64,000 nt of DNA from NCBI GenBank assembly GCA_029204225.1, contig CM055104.1, forward strand, positions 42,985,480 through 43,049,479, in the 5' to 3' direction. How positions within the stretch are numbered: position 1 is the stretch's first letter; each line of letters begins with the position of its first letter. The stretch comes from Diphasiastrum complanatum. Taxonomy: Eukaryota > Streptophyta > Lycopodiopsida > Lycopodiales > Lycopodiaceae. The notes beneath the pieces were generated by a model. The model had not been told where the DNA came from. It ran no database searches and was given only the letters and a program-made list of their open reading frames with translations. Made by a program: the position numbers and the translations under genes. Positions 34,996 to 49,593 of this stretch are shown here, piece by piece.

Positions 34996-37900
34996 CTGTA
35001 ATTTATTTTTAACACATGAAACACATAAGCTGAGCAAAGAAATCATGGCACTGCATGTGCAATAGTAATGCCTAAATATGAAGCAAAGTTATGAAATACT
35101 AAATTAAACTAGACAAAAATAATTGACAAAACCTGGATTTTGATTGCGGAATTTCAAATCTTAGAAGGAAGTTCATCATGCTACTAAATTACTAATGCAT
35201 CCACGCCCAAGAAGCAAAATGAATAAAGATAACACTGTAACCTAAATTTCTATATGCCTTTGATAAAATCCTGACAGCCTTCCTATCCAGCTATGAGAAG
35301 ACCGGATCCTTGCCTCTTTGCTAACTGTGCCTCCTCTACTCAATAGTCACGACTGCATGTAATAATCCTTGTCTATGCAAACATTTGACACATCAAGAAT
35401 AATAAAGTATAACTCAAACACAACCTTATACAAAATGACAGTTTGTCAAAGCTCTCCAACAGATATTATTGTCAATATTATGGACTTCATAACTGCTCCA
35501 AATAAAAATTGCCCGGTCTCAAAATTAGTACTAATAGGGGATGTAAATATATCCTGAAAAGATTAAACTTGGCCGTACAAGAAATACATGGTGAAGAGTG
35601 GCCTTGTGCTAGCCAAGACTAGTTCTTTCACAATAAACAATGTCCCAAAGTTAGCAGTAAATAATGCATCATTTACAATATCCACAAAGAAATGTGAAAA
35701 TCAAATGACCTCATTAACATTTTTAAGGTGATGTGATTGTGGAAATTGGTTGGAAGCCAGCAAAACGAAGTTAGATAGACGGCAATGGTAGCTCAAAAAA
35801 AAGGATTGCGGTAGGGCTATGTTGAGACAGATAGTCACCAATGAGCAAAGGTACCTCAGCCCAGAGAGTAGACATGCAATCAGTGCCACATAATAAGATG
35901 ACGGCATTTGTACATGTAAATGGTAAGAACTACTATATTACAGAAATTTCAAGACATCAAAAAATAATGATGCTGATTCATTTAAGGACAACAAACAAGA
36001 ATATGAAATTTGTGCTCTTCAGATTACATGTTTCACCTTATTTGAGACTAACTGAAGTAGCCAGCAACTTGTATACTGAATGCAAATTGTAGAGCATTAT
36101 GATGAAAGCTACTTGATAAAAAAAAGATGCCCACTCCCTACGGACAGGAAGTGTCCAACTACTTTAATGCAGGTGACAGATCATGCGAAAACGTACTGTC
36201 AATTATAGAGGCGGTTTCTAAAAGAAATGTCAATGAATTCAATAATAAAGCCCATGTCCTAAATTTATAAGGCTAATGCTTTGGAGAAATTCCAGAAGTT
36301 CCAAAAAAGGAGAAATCTACATAATTGCTAGATCTAAATAGAATTTCACTTCTGAGAAGTTAAGTTGACTGTGGTTAACAAAAGGGGAAAAAAAATAAAA
36401 CTGCTGGAGAGGAGGAAAGCCGTGCAACTTGCGATGTTGAAACAATGAGGTGTTGGTGAAAAAAAAGAGGAATTACAGGAGTTTTGAAGTGACAGTACTT
36501 TAGTGAACGAAAAACGTTTTGGGAATGGTTAATCAAACCATCTGAATTTAAGTTCATCTCACTGTGGGGATGATTTCAGCAATGCTCCATAACAGCAGTG
36601 TAGGTATGGTTCAGGCATAGTTGAAATTACTATTACTGTCATCAACTTTCTTGGCATAGCATTCTAGGATGTAAGCTATTAATAAAGAGAAGTGTGTGGA
36701 CCGAACCACATGTATTGGATGACTTTGTAGTTCGATTACATGCACTTCTTTATTATCTTTGTCTCACACTTCTATAATTATCTACTGCTCTGTCCTTCTC
36801 AACAGATTATGGTTCCAAAAGCGCTAATCTCCTGCTTCTCTTCACTGTGTAGTTTGCTGCACCTGTTACACCATCGCTGCCCATGAACATTTCTTGGCTG
36901 CCACATGACCAAGATGACTTCATGAAGTGTGTTTGAGAGGGTTTAGCTGTGTGAAATACATACTTTGCTGTTTTCTTGAGCACTCAAATTGGCAATTCAT
37001 TTATATTTGAAATTTTAAGCGGATAGCAAGGGCATTATGCTGCAGAGCCCGTTCTTACAGCCCTGCTTGTGCCTACAGAGGTGGCAAGTTTTTCTGTCTT
37101 GACACAAGCAATGATTTGTGGGGATAAACAAGTGATGAGGAAAAACCAAATGGCGCAAGAGAGGCGAGAAAATGGATCAAGAAAGAAAAAAAAATAAGGG
37201 CCTTAATTTTACTGAGTCTAAACTACATACAGCTTCTTCATGCTGGGGGCAAGCATGGCAGAGGGAGCTTGGGAGACATTGAGAGCAATGTATATGAGGC
37301 TCATGATGCTGATGATGTCAATAAGGAGTGTCAATGCCCAATCATTTCATAAACCTACAAGCAATCACAGACCAAATCGCAGTAATCTGACGTGAAATAA
37401 GAGAAAATGAGGCTGCAGTGACCTTAATAGCTTGCTGGCATCATATCAGCCCGTATCTCCATCTTTGGAAGCTTAACTCAAACAAAGGACATGTCAAGCA
37501 TCAAGGCAGCCCTTCTCCAAGAAGAGAGATGATGTAAAGACCTTCCTGAAAGCTGCTTTCTATGATGCAGGTCAAAGGAATTAAGCAGGATGAAAAACAA
37601 AAGGAAGAGAGCTACATGCAATTATTGTAGAAAGGCGTGTTGTTTTGCAACATGCTAGAAGAAAGCTTACGATAAAAAGAGGAAGCATGAAGGTGCTCTC
37701 TTAGCTCAAGACATTGCAGACCTTGTACTTTGAGAGCTCAAAGCTTCTTGTAGGTGTCATAAATCATAAGATTCATACATTAACAATATAGCACATGTTA
37801 AGATGCATAGTCAACATGTACACAAAAGAGATTTTGTGATACAACTCAAAAGGAAGACGCACTGTAGTCATGAGTCTATAGATATTTGATGGAGAGAGGG

Positions 37901-40900
37901 AAATTTCTTACCGTGTTTTTTTCTTGCTATCCTCCTTAGACGTAGCAGGGTAAAAAACTGAGCACAAAAATTATTGTCATAAATGCGTCCCTCATCTCAT
38001 TTCCCCTGCGTTCGACTGCAGATGCCCTGGTAATAGGCACCATTGACAAGTCGTCAAAGGCGGGGGTTTCACCCACTAAGAACCCAGATGGAAGCTTGGC
38101 TGCTTTGTTACGTGTGTAAGTAATGCTAACATGATAAGGGGCAGTGCCTGGCACTCATGGTGCATTGGCATGGTATGGGGAGGGTAGTCCCCCCAAAGAG
38201 CCTGATTACTCAGATCTCGCTGGCTGCCCAGGGTCTCCCCAAGTTGCCCCGGCTTGATCCGTGGTGTAGAGCAGGGTTGCCCTAGAAAGCAACCATAGTC
38301 ACGATCTGTCAACTGCGCCCTCATACGGTAAGATTTGACCACTCAATTTGATCTCCTTGGCCCCGTCCCAGTACCAGCGGCTCTAGGTACCTTCTAGTCT
38401 GGTGGACAGAATGAAGCCAAAAAATGTGCTATAATGTATAAGGAAAAACCTACAGATGACTACAGGTGATTGTAACTTTTGATTTGGTGGTTCCAACTTC
38501 CAGCCTTGTTGGCTTGACGTAGACATTGTTTTTTTCGTATGCTTGTACATTGCTCTACATGGTGGCAAGAATGTGCCATGATTAGAACAAGGTCAACCCA
38601 AATGCTATAAAAATTTTGGCTATGCATGGGGCAGACAAACGTCAACAGTTTGGAAGGATACTAAATCAGGTTTTGAAGCTACTTGGAGAAGACAAGTATG
38701 GGTAATACACAAGTTTTTTAAAATTATCAGTATTAACTACAAGAGTTAGTACATGGATATACGAATACTTTGTACTATAGTGTCTTGGAGTCAAATGAAA
38801 TAATCAGTAAGGGAAAGTGTTGGAAGGGTGTGATGCTTAATTTGTTTGTAAGGGTTATAACGAGCCTTCATTGTTGTGTTTTTTATTTATGGAGTCACCG
38901 ATTGATTGCCCTGTCAAAGGTCCATAATAAATGTTATTAATTACAAGAAGCTCAAAGCCCTAGTTGATAATGATAATCTCAATTGAGGTGCTGGTGTATC
39001 TAATAGCCAAGAGGTACTAATTATAGGTAGTAGGTTGATGCTAGATCTACAAGTCAAACCTCGAGATGCTAGCCTGCTATACCTGTGACACCTGGGAAGC
39101 TACATCCAAAAATCGATGTGAAAATTTCAAGAATCCTAGCAACTATGAATAGGGTACCTCCCTAAAACTAGTCTACTAGGTTGGAGTCCTGGTGTGCTGC
39201 TGTCTTTATGACGATTGTGGAACAGTGAGCTGGTGCCTTTGTGATGGTTGTGGCTCCCCCCTCCATACATGTCTCTTATATGGTAGGTCATACTTTCTCA
39301 TCCCTACATTCATAACATTCATTTTAATGTATGAATTCTACAGCTTTTAGACATGCTCTTTTCATTAGAAAGTGCATGTTTTGAATCACGAAATTCAGTG
39401 GAGAATCGAAATGATGGTGGCAGCATGACTAAGACCCTAAATGACTGGGGTAGTAGGAGTGTGCTGCTTGTGACAGCCTATCTTAGGAATCTGCACAAGT
39501 AACAAAACATAGTTTCAGAAAAATAATTAAAGTAAGTAATCTGAGGGAAGGAATCAAGCTGACAAAAACAACAGAAAAGGAAAAAAAACCATAGCAACTG
39601 ACTGACTCTACCAATGGGCAGAGAGAAAACAGACCAGTAAGAACTATCAGTAGCAGAGAAAAAATGAACAAAGCTAAGTAGCTACTACCTAGAGTTACTA
39701 GACCAATTAAAAAACCAGAAAAATGAAAAGAGTCAAGAAACTTAATGGCATGACAACCAATCACATGGACTCCCTAGAACATGCAAGAGGAAAAGAATAA
39801 AAGCGGGGGGGACGTTACTTCGAAAGAAAGAAACATGTCACTACAAAGTCAAATTTGCAATAATACTAAAACACGCATATTCAGTAGCACTAGAATATCT
39901 TAAGAGTTCAAATGAGCCAGCCAAAATAAAGCAAAAGAACCAAAAGAGAAACATAATACTAGAAAGACGAAAGAGAAATATGTAAGCAGAAGCCCGATAG
40001 CATAAATTAGACATAACACAATTAAATCAACAGTTGTGAACACGGCCAACCTAAACCACCACCAGAACACAACATAAAAATAAGCGAAAAACTTAACAAT
40101 CCTAAAAGCAAGCTAAAGCAACCCTTTACTAGAGCGGTTACACAGGAGTTAGCTAGAAAGCATCTGAAAGGGGTATTGGAAATGATCATTCGAAGTGATG
40201 GCAGCACCTGAAGTACCAGGGCGGTTAAAAACACATTAAATAGGACAGTTTGAACCAGGACCCTAACCAGGCACCAAGAACATCACATACACCTCGCTGC
40301 CAGGTGGAATGAGGCAGCTGCTTAGGCGGCAGGCCAGGTAGCAGCCCCTCCGTGCCTCCCTTCGTGGGTTGCGTAACAAGATAAATCTGTATAGGTGCAT
40401 GAGAAACATAGAAAAGATGCAAAAAAAAGTTAGAAATGCTTAGGTTTATAAAGCCTTCATAATCTTGGCCCCTCAAAAAAGGAATGATTGTGCTCAAAGT
40501 GTGGTTAGCACCTTATTCTAAATGTTACAAAGTACCCTGAGAGCAGAGTATTATTAATCATAAAAACAATTGAACATTGTTCACTGAAGATACGTAAAAA
40601 GGTTTCCTAATAATAGAGCATTGGTACAACCGGTCCATGTAAAGTTGTTCCACATTGAGTGACCTAACCATTTCCCTTTTCACGTTTGAAACACTTCGGC
40701 AAATTGCATGCACCTTTCAAAGAATGAAAATCTCATGCACTACAAACAATAGGTCTTACACCATGCGCCCTATTGTCCAGTAAGTGGTCCACCACTAGTT
40801 ATGTCCACGAGTCCAGGATTGAAAACTACTGGGACCAGAATATGAAAAAGTCGATGGTACAAGTCTTAAGGGAACTGAGATTCAGTAACATACTGATGAA

Positions 40901-43900
40901 AGAGTGTACCTGATGCTCCACAAAAACTCTCGGAGGTGTACACCAAGCTCCCACATACTGAAGACCCACAGAACTAGAACCACTAAACCCAGTGACAGTT
41001 GAACTGCTTGGTGATGATGGAACACTCTGAGCATCACCTTCAGCTGACCCACCTTGTGGCTCACTTTGAGCTCTCATGGCTACAACGTACTCATAGGTTG
41101 TAATTCCCTGATAGAATATATAATAAAAGCTTCATAAGAACTTAGAAGTATCCATGTTAAAATTCTATTGAAACTCTATTGATGTTTCAACTAATATAAT
41201 CAGCTTCAAAAAACTTTAAATACAGAAAATAGATGACTCTTTCAGAAAAATTAAGGAGTTAATATCAAGTTGCAATTACCAAAAGAATTCCCTTAGTGAT
41301 AGAAGATCATAATAATCTCACAATTTATCACCAGAATCTAAAGTGTATAAAAACATATTAACACGCCCAGGGTAAATATCAATACCTTCCTCATCAGAAG
41401 GATATGGAAAAAGAAAAGCTCCCCTAGTGGCAACGTGGCAAGTAAGGAAACAATGGTACATGAAGCCTGCATCAAAATATCAATTTCCAACAGTCAAGAA
41501 GATTAAATCTGATATATCCATTATTAGCTAAGATATAAGATAATTTCACCTACAATCGCAACTAGCAATTGAATACAAATTCACATAACTGCAGATGAAT
41601 CAACAAGATCCTAAAACATTACAAAAGAGAGCAACTTCCTACAACTAAGCTTTATTCAATCATGAGCAGAGAACAAATGCTCATATTTCTGAAGTTCAGC
41701 AAAGGTCACCAATCACAATTTTTCAGTCTCATAACAACCATACATGGCTAAAACTCTACGGAACATTAGCCCATATCCTAGTTTCAGATCAGCCATAAGG
41801 TTTTGTGAGAAAATATGATGGAAGACATACAGAATTCAGCTGAACGCACAGATAAACCTTCAGCGACATTTTAAAAGCAACGAGAGTGAGAGCAATGAAA
41901 CCAACAAAGTAAACTCAAAAACCCAAGTAGCATCTTACATTCAAACCTTTGCATTGGCACCACATACAGAAGTACAAATTGAACTTGTGGCCCTACCTTA
42001 TGACCCATAGGAGCACCAATAATCTTTATACAAAATACAACACAGATTGGTGTTGAAGCATCAAGTTCACCTCTGATTGCAAACGAAATCGTAGAAAACA
42101 AAGGCCAATAGCTTTACTTTGGACTGAAAGCATTTCTCAAGTGCGTCAAAATTTTGGTTAGAGACTCGAGGATCCTCTGGAAGGGTGCAAGGCAAGGATT
42201 GGGCAACCCCCAGAACAAAGTACCATTTACCATTACCTTTTATGCTTTCAAAATGACTAAAGGGACTTCCAAAGTTTCAATCAAAACATGAATTCTCGAT
42301 ACAGAATGACCTCCTAAACAATCAAGAGGTGTAGGCGAAGCAATCTTTCATGTTAATGACTCAGAATGATGATTAGGTGCATTAGTCTAGATGACGATGC
42401 CAAGATAGTATAGAGTACAACATTGCAGTGCATCAAATGGTCTTCTCAGAAAAGCAATTGGTGCACTATGACAGGTAAAGCATTCTTCTCCTGTAGTCTA
42501 ATGACCATCCTGTTTGGCTGATTATGGTTCATACTTCCAACATGTAACTGTAACAAGTTTGCGAGTGTAACAAAAACATTTATCTTTCCAGCAAATAAAA
42601 TCCAATGTTTGAATCAACACACATATACCCTAGGCTCTATTAGCAAAAGCCCAAAGCATATAAATAGCACAAGATGCAATCGGCAGCTTCTCACTGCACA
42701 TACAAATTCAAGCAAATGCGTTCCAACCTTGAAACAGAAGGACAAAGGGTTCAGGTGTGGAAGGACTTTACCACGACAGTTGCAAATGGTGCTCTGGAAA
42801 AACTATCACCAAGCTTATCCACAATCTGGTAATTTGTGCCCTTTTTATCGGTGAAACAGCGAACGAGAACTGCAATCCCTACTCCCCACTCCAGAATCAG
42901 CTGCAGGACCACAACATTTGAAAGAGTATAAAGAACTTTCAAGTAGTTGAAAATTGATAAAGACTTGATCTAAATGTATGGGCTTAAGAAAGGTAAAAAC
43001 TGACCCTCTATTAGGGGACACAGGAGAAAGTCCCTTGCCCTAGCCCTAAGATGACCCCGAACAATATTAGAAAACTCCACTCTGCTCTCATTTGGTAGCT
43101 AAATCATTCAAAGGCAACAGAGCTATGATTAACTCTCTTACAGCAGTAAGCATCAACAACTCAACAAATAATACATACATATTGATCTAACTCCTGGGTA
43201 GTCTAATTATACTAGTCTGAGACCCATAACTTTCTAATCTGACTATAGGATAATTGGGTCCCACGTGATGAAATGTCATGCAACTTATACTTGTGTTTCT
43301 ACAACTTGGAGTTTATGATTTTTTTTGTTTATGAACCCCGATGTCGTGTATGAGTACAACGCATAATTTAAGTAAGAGGTACAGCAAAATAGACACTGCT
43401 TCTATAGAACATCATTATTTCATTACAGCAACATAGACATTACTTCAATGCTTCTTCAATAGTTTTTTAGGTTGATTACAATCATGTATTTTCCTCTTGG
43501 ATCTGATCTTGTGAAAAATATCCCTTCCCAAGGTTCCAGGCATTTTTGCAAAATTTCCAAGATGATGCCACCTACAACAAAACAAAACCTAGGCGCATTC
43601 CTTGTAGGATATTATATCCCAATTAGTGGAATTTCATCCCCAAACATCTTTGTGAATAGTAGTGTGCCCTCCTACAGGTAAATGAAGTTTTCATCTACTA
43701 TAACATATAGAAACTTCTAAAACAAAATATAGAAGATTCTAGAAGGCACATATACACATCAATTGTAGTAGCTCTAATACCATGTAAAAAATTTGAGAAA
43801 GAAAGTTCGATCTTTCTAATTTTGATTCGACCCAAAGGATCGATCAAGTCTTCGACTCAATTTGACCCGTCGACCCAAGCCAAGGTCGATTTAGATTTCG

Positions 43901-46900
43901 ATCCTGGAATCTTGACTGTCGAACTTCCCGCACTATTCTGCAGACCCGCACTATTTGACTTTAGTGAGGCTTGAGATGTTTAGATGCCAACAAATCCACA
44001 TAAAAATTCTTCTCTTGTCCTCATATGATATGAGGGAACACAAGGTGACCATGGGGTTTTGAAAAAGACAGTAGTGAGTGCAGTACATAGGGCACAAACA
44101 GATCTTATTTTCAGTAGCTATTTGGTTGTTATTTGCTCTGGTTCTCAGCAAATGTTAATGCTACAGTTTGGGCTAAATATTGGGCCCTTATTGGCACGCA
44201 TTTGGACCCCCATTTTTATCTGGGGGGGGCAGGGGGGGGCACCGCCCCCTGAAGCAAAAAGTGAGGTACAATTGCTCTACAGTTCTTGTCTCTGTCCCAT
44301 TGGAACCATCTGTGATCGTAACGAACAGGCTAGAGGTTAGTTTTGAATTTTTATCCTTGACAAAACCCAACATGGATTAATGCACCTAAATTGGACCATC
44401 CTGCACCCGAAACAGTCGGCAAACTGCACAATAACAATGCTCTTAATCAAAGTTTTCATCTGATCCCCATATTGCCAAAAAAAAATTCAAAAAAAAAACG
44501 ATTCTGTACGATTTTGGTTTTTTTCTGAATTACGATTGTGAACCGCGATTCAGAATCGAGTGCAACTATGTTCCAAACCTAGATTGCCCCATCTTGAGAA
44601 AATAATTTGTTGTACTGAAGCTGTTCAAATAAAATGTTATTATCATTAAGAAAATATGTGCCTAATCAGAGGAAATGGAGCTTCATGGCTTCAAAAACTA
44701 AGGACTGAATTCTCATGACTAGAAGAGGGCTATGCACAAGTTTGAAGTACTTATGGCCTCTCTTGATATTCTATGTTACTTGGCACTGCATTGATTTATT
44801 AAGACCCCCAAAGTACTACTTTCATTAAGATTGGGAGTGGATATGTCAACATGGCCTTGACCTTGTGGTAGGATGTTAGTAGGAAAGATCCCTTGACATA
44901 ATTCCAATAAGTATAAATCGGTAGTTGACTGTTCAATGAGTGTTCTTTGTATAAGACTCTAGAAACAATGTTTCTTTCAAGGAGGGTTTGCCATATGATT
45001 CATTATTGATTGTTTTGAGATCTTAGTTGGAAACTAAATGTGCAATTATTGTCCGTTATTTGTATCATATGCATGAAAATGTGTCAATGCATTTTTAATC
45101 TATCGGTACCACTCCCTAAATTTTTTGGCATTTTTTTGGGCTATTTTTGTGGGCGGGAAACTAAAAAAATTGATTTCACCACGGTTCCCCCAAAAAAAAT
45201 TTGAGAACTGTACGGTTCACTGTATGGTTCTCAGAACCGTGGTGAACCGTCCACGGTTCATAAATTCTATGGGTAAATAGAATATCAATGACATGTAAAA
45301 TTAACATCTGCCAATATACTTCTCTCCCCAATAACCATTGCCTTTTGATTTTCCAGATAAATGTAAGATTTTCATGATGCTATATGAACATTTTGAAAAA
45401 TCTCTGATATTCTAGGTTAGAAACTAAAATGGAAAAAATGTGTTACTCATCATGAAAACAGATTCACACTATCAGTGTTTGCTTATCACGCAAAACAAAT
45501 TTATATGTACCATTTGAATGTGCTTACCCAAGTCAAGCTTGTGGCCATTAGTGATACAAATGTCATGTAGTTTTTTTTTCCTACACAGTTGTTCAACCAC
45601 TGCAAAAAACACACGTTCATATGAGCCCACAAAGCAGTCAAAACTATGACAGATGATAGAAAATCATGAAAATGCCAAATGAAGCAGATATAATGTTTAA
45701 AAGAGAATAAAAAGTCATGAAAATGCCAAGTGAAGCAGATATAATGTTTATGAGCACCAATTGATAAATAAATGGATAAACGGAAGCAATGCACTGAAAA
45801 GGTTCCCATACACGGCAGTGGTGATCGAAGCCATCAACACACTTGTCACAACTCCTGCAATGTTTGCTAAATTTGCGAACCTGTTGATAACAGCATTGGC
45901 CCAAATTCAACCAGCCATAAAGCAGATCATGTATGTCAAATCAGAGACCATAAACCTCACTTGGCTAACTGCATACAAAGCATTTTCATGAAACTGCCTA
46001 ATTGGTATTGATTCCAAACTAACAGTATTGATTCATGCTCCATGAACGTGTTTGAATCTGCCGAAGCACGAGAAAAATCGTAAGCACCAGAACAATAACT
46101 GGAAATGTTAGAAGCATAATCTGTTTAATCCTGTTTACCTCTGCATTGCACAAGGTGCAGAACAGAATGTCATCTTCCACCACTGGTTGCTGGAGACTCC
46201 CTTCATTTTTGCAGTTATCATCTTTTACAAGCCACCCGCAAAACAATGCCCCAACACCTGCACAAAATGATTGAGGGAGCTTCCTCTTTGTGGAGTCCAT
46301 GTTATTGACCACTTGGGACAATTTCACAGCAAAGTCTTTCTGCACTGGTAACACATTTGAATTTGTTGAAAACACAGGCAAGCCTGGCGATTGTTCACCA
46401 TCTCTACCAGACAAGGCGGTAGCTGTCGAAGATTCTGAAAAAGGACCCTTCTTTTCATGCTTTGATATGGACCTTTCAATGTCACTGATAAATATTCCCG
46501 GATCTGATGGATCAATGGCTGAACAGCGAACATAAAGAATAAATACAGCAAAAGCCTGTCACAACAAATTGATATGTCACCCTTTGTCATGCAAGCGGAA
46601 GCCAAGAAAAGCTCAGAGCCATTTAACTCTTGTACTTCAAACAAAATTTACATCACATACAACTTCATCAGATGCAAAGCTTACCACAGCTGAATAAAGG
46701 GCAATTGCACAATACTCCAATGTGGAGCTGCCTAGAAAAGGGGCCAGAAAGACATAAAATGTGACAGCTAGCAAGAAGAAAACAGTGATAGCCATCACCT
46801 ACAAAACAATCATAATAAAAATCTCTTGTTAGCAGCCTCATGTGCTGGTTTTTCTGGAGCATGGTGATAAAATATAACCTTGGCATGCCTACTGAAATTT

Positions 46901-47518
46901 AAAGTTAGATCCAGGTCAGAAAAGACCAGATAATCCAGCATACAATCCCCTAAGTAAAGCCTCGTCCCAGAAGCTAAAAGAGGTGCAAAAATCAGAGACC
47001 AAAATAATGTCAGCTTGAAACCAGTCCAGCATAACAATGCCCAAATAGTTTATTCTAATCATCTCTTGCTATTACTATTATCTGAAATAAATTCAACCAT
47101 AGGATGGCTTCTTTTGAAAGCATACAAAATATAGGAATTGGGACATCTAAAATTCGTGTCAGAATTTCTAACATTGCATGTTCTATATTTTATTCAGAAT
47201 GTCCAAATTTGAAAACATAAAATCATATTGCAATCTAATATATCTTATAGTACATCTTCATATGAAATGTACAAAGCATTTGTTGAGAATAGAGTAAAAG
47301 AGTTAGAAAAATGAAGAGAAGTTCAGTTTCAATTGATTGTGAATGATCACAATACCATATATTCCTGAACTAGATACTCTCTTCATAGGTTTAAGTGGTA
47401 TTTTAGATAGTAGTTTTAGATTGACGGCACTGACCAGTCTACGGTCTTGATGCAAGTAACATGAATGTAATGATTTTGGTCTTATATGCCATTAGGCATG
47501 AAAAGACGTTAATGAAGC

Positions 47519-47594
<76 letters not shown>

Positions 47595-49529
47595 GGACAA
47601 CGATCATGCCACGTTACTTGGATTCGGGGCTATCACATTGCCTTAGATTCACTCAAAGTGTCTTCTCATCAGCTAGCTATTGAGACTAGGAGATTCCATG
47701 GTATTCCTAGAGAGGAGCAGATTTGCCAGTTATGCTATCTAGGTGAGGTGGAGTCTAAGGAGCATTTTATCTTTAGATGCCCTGTATACTATGAGATCAG
47801 AGGCCGATATCACTGCTTGTTTCGAGACATGCCTACCACTCTACGCTCTCTCATAGCCCATGAGAACCCACGATGTGTCGCTCTGATGGTACGCGAGATG
47901 TTCATATTGCGAAGAGATCTATACAAAACATCCCAGCATTTTACGTCACAGCCATTGATTACTTCCTTCTTTACTAGGCGGAGATCACGTGATTTAGTGC
48001 CTGAGGATGAGGATTATGACGACGATGAGGATGATAGCCGCTTACGTGCTCACAGAGATGAGAGACAATGTACTTCCCACCATCACGTTACCACCAGGAT
48101 TACCAAACATTCTACACAGAGACGTACTACTACACATGCTCATGCTCATGGACGACGCCAGCAAGCTCCAGTGCTTTCTCGTGTTGCGGCTCGCATTACA
48201 TCTCTCTACAGCATCAGCACAGCAACAGCAGCTCCAACACAATCCTAACATCTTGACATGGATACATAGGATTTTTATGCGCACATACTCTCGCATACAT
48301 ATCTATTTTTTGTTTGTACTAGATGTTTTCTTTTTGCAATTTTAAAGACGTTTTATACGCTCCCATGGTTACCACATACTTGACATGTACTTCATTAGTC
48401 TTATATGACTTTTGGCATGGAAAAGACATTAATAAAGCTTTCTTTCTTTCTTTCTTTCTACTTGATGCATATTTCTCTTAATTACACTTCAGTACATAAT
48501 GCACATTAACATTCCTTTGAAATTATGCCAGTTTTTGCTTTACCAATTTATATATGGGCTTAAACCCTCTTACACCTTATACATTTAGAGGGGCCCCGTC
48601 GACATTCATGAAGGCTTGCTCAACAAGTTCCCTTTGTACGGTTGAGATTGATACACCTGTTAGGGCTAAAATCCCACGGTGGTGTGCATTATAGCTGGTT
48701 TGGTGCACCAAGATGAACTCAATTAACTATAAGAAGGAGAGGAACACCTTAGTTCCACTCTTCTTCTCTACCTCTTCACTTTCTCTTGACCTCTCTCTCT
48801 ACTGCGACCAATTGCAAGTAGGGTTTAGCATCTTGTGAACTTACGAAGGATTGTGGAAGTGTAACACATTGGCAAAGAAGCTAGAAGCCATAACAGGTAT
48901 TGGTATGATTAGTGGACAACAAGCTAATGCTTTTTGTTCTCCTATGGCACCCCATTGCAAAGAATGTAAGTATCTTTTGTTGTTTGGATTGGTAGGCTAA
49001 CAAAATTAATGGTGCATTGTGATAGACAGCCATTCAAGGCTTCTTAGGAAGCAAATCTGGTTGTTGTTGTAGGGTGCTGTCCCAGCAAGGTGTAGTGCTC
49101 AATTGGAAGGTATGTTCCATACTTAAAACTACTTCTTTATGGACTATAGACAGTCGTTGTTGATCCTCGAAGGAATTTGCAATACTGCATTGCTTTTTCA
49201 AGCAAGAGTTGATTGTATACATTTGTATCATGGCCCACTACCATTCTGGTAGCTGGCCGCCCTTCCATATGCGGTTCTGCATGATAATTGTGTTCATAAA
49301 CACTAATGAACTGGTGCACTACTAGAAACGTAGTTGGCCGCCCCTCCATCCCATTATCTTTCACTATGAATTTGCTTATAAACATGTATATGATGGCGTT
49401 CGACCGTAATGGTAGCTGGCCGCCCTTCCATCTGCTAGTTCTCGTTACAAATTGGCTCATTAACATTTGTGTGAGGGCGCACTAAGGGTTTGGTCTTGAC
49501 TTGTCAAGAGGGACTATGTGAAATCTTTT

Positions 49530-49593
<64 letters not shown>

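Larger units (their letters stand above)
34996..40909 (-). other. S-acyltransferase intron 8 (5.9 kb)
   Basis: Donor GTACAC at 40909, acceptor TTACAG at 34996. It contains no gene that I can support. Notable parts: a small inverted repeat (36680-36756) and a GC-richer repeat-like stretch (37990-38395). Confidence 0.75.
42901..45527 (-). other. S-acyltransferase intron 5 (2.6 kb)
   Basis: Donor GTAAGC at 45527, acceptor CTGCAG at 42901. It contains a copia primer site with putative LTR end (43771 onward), a G/C homopolymer-rich spot (44221-44248) and an AACCGT palindrome cluster (45185-45265). Confidence 0.75.

Noticed and set aside
45644-45910. Reading the DHHC exon straight through into the intron
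   Set aside because: The unspliced frame reads HHCRVWEPF; splicing CGT to TGG restores the conserved HHCRWLNNCVG, so the longer frame is intron read-through.
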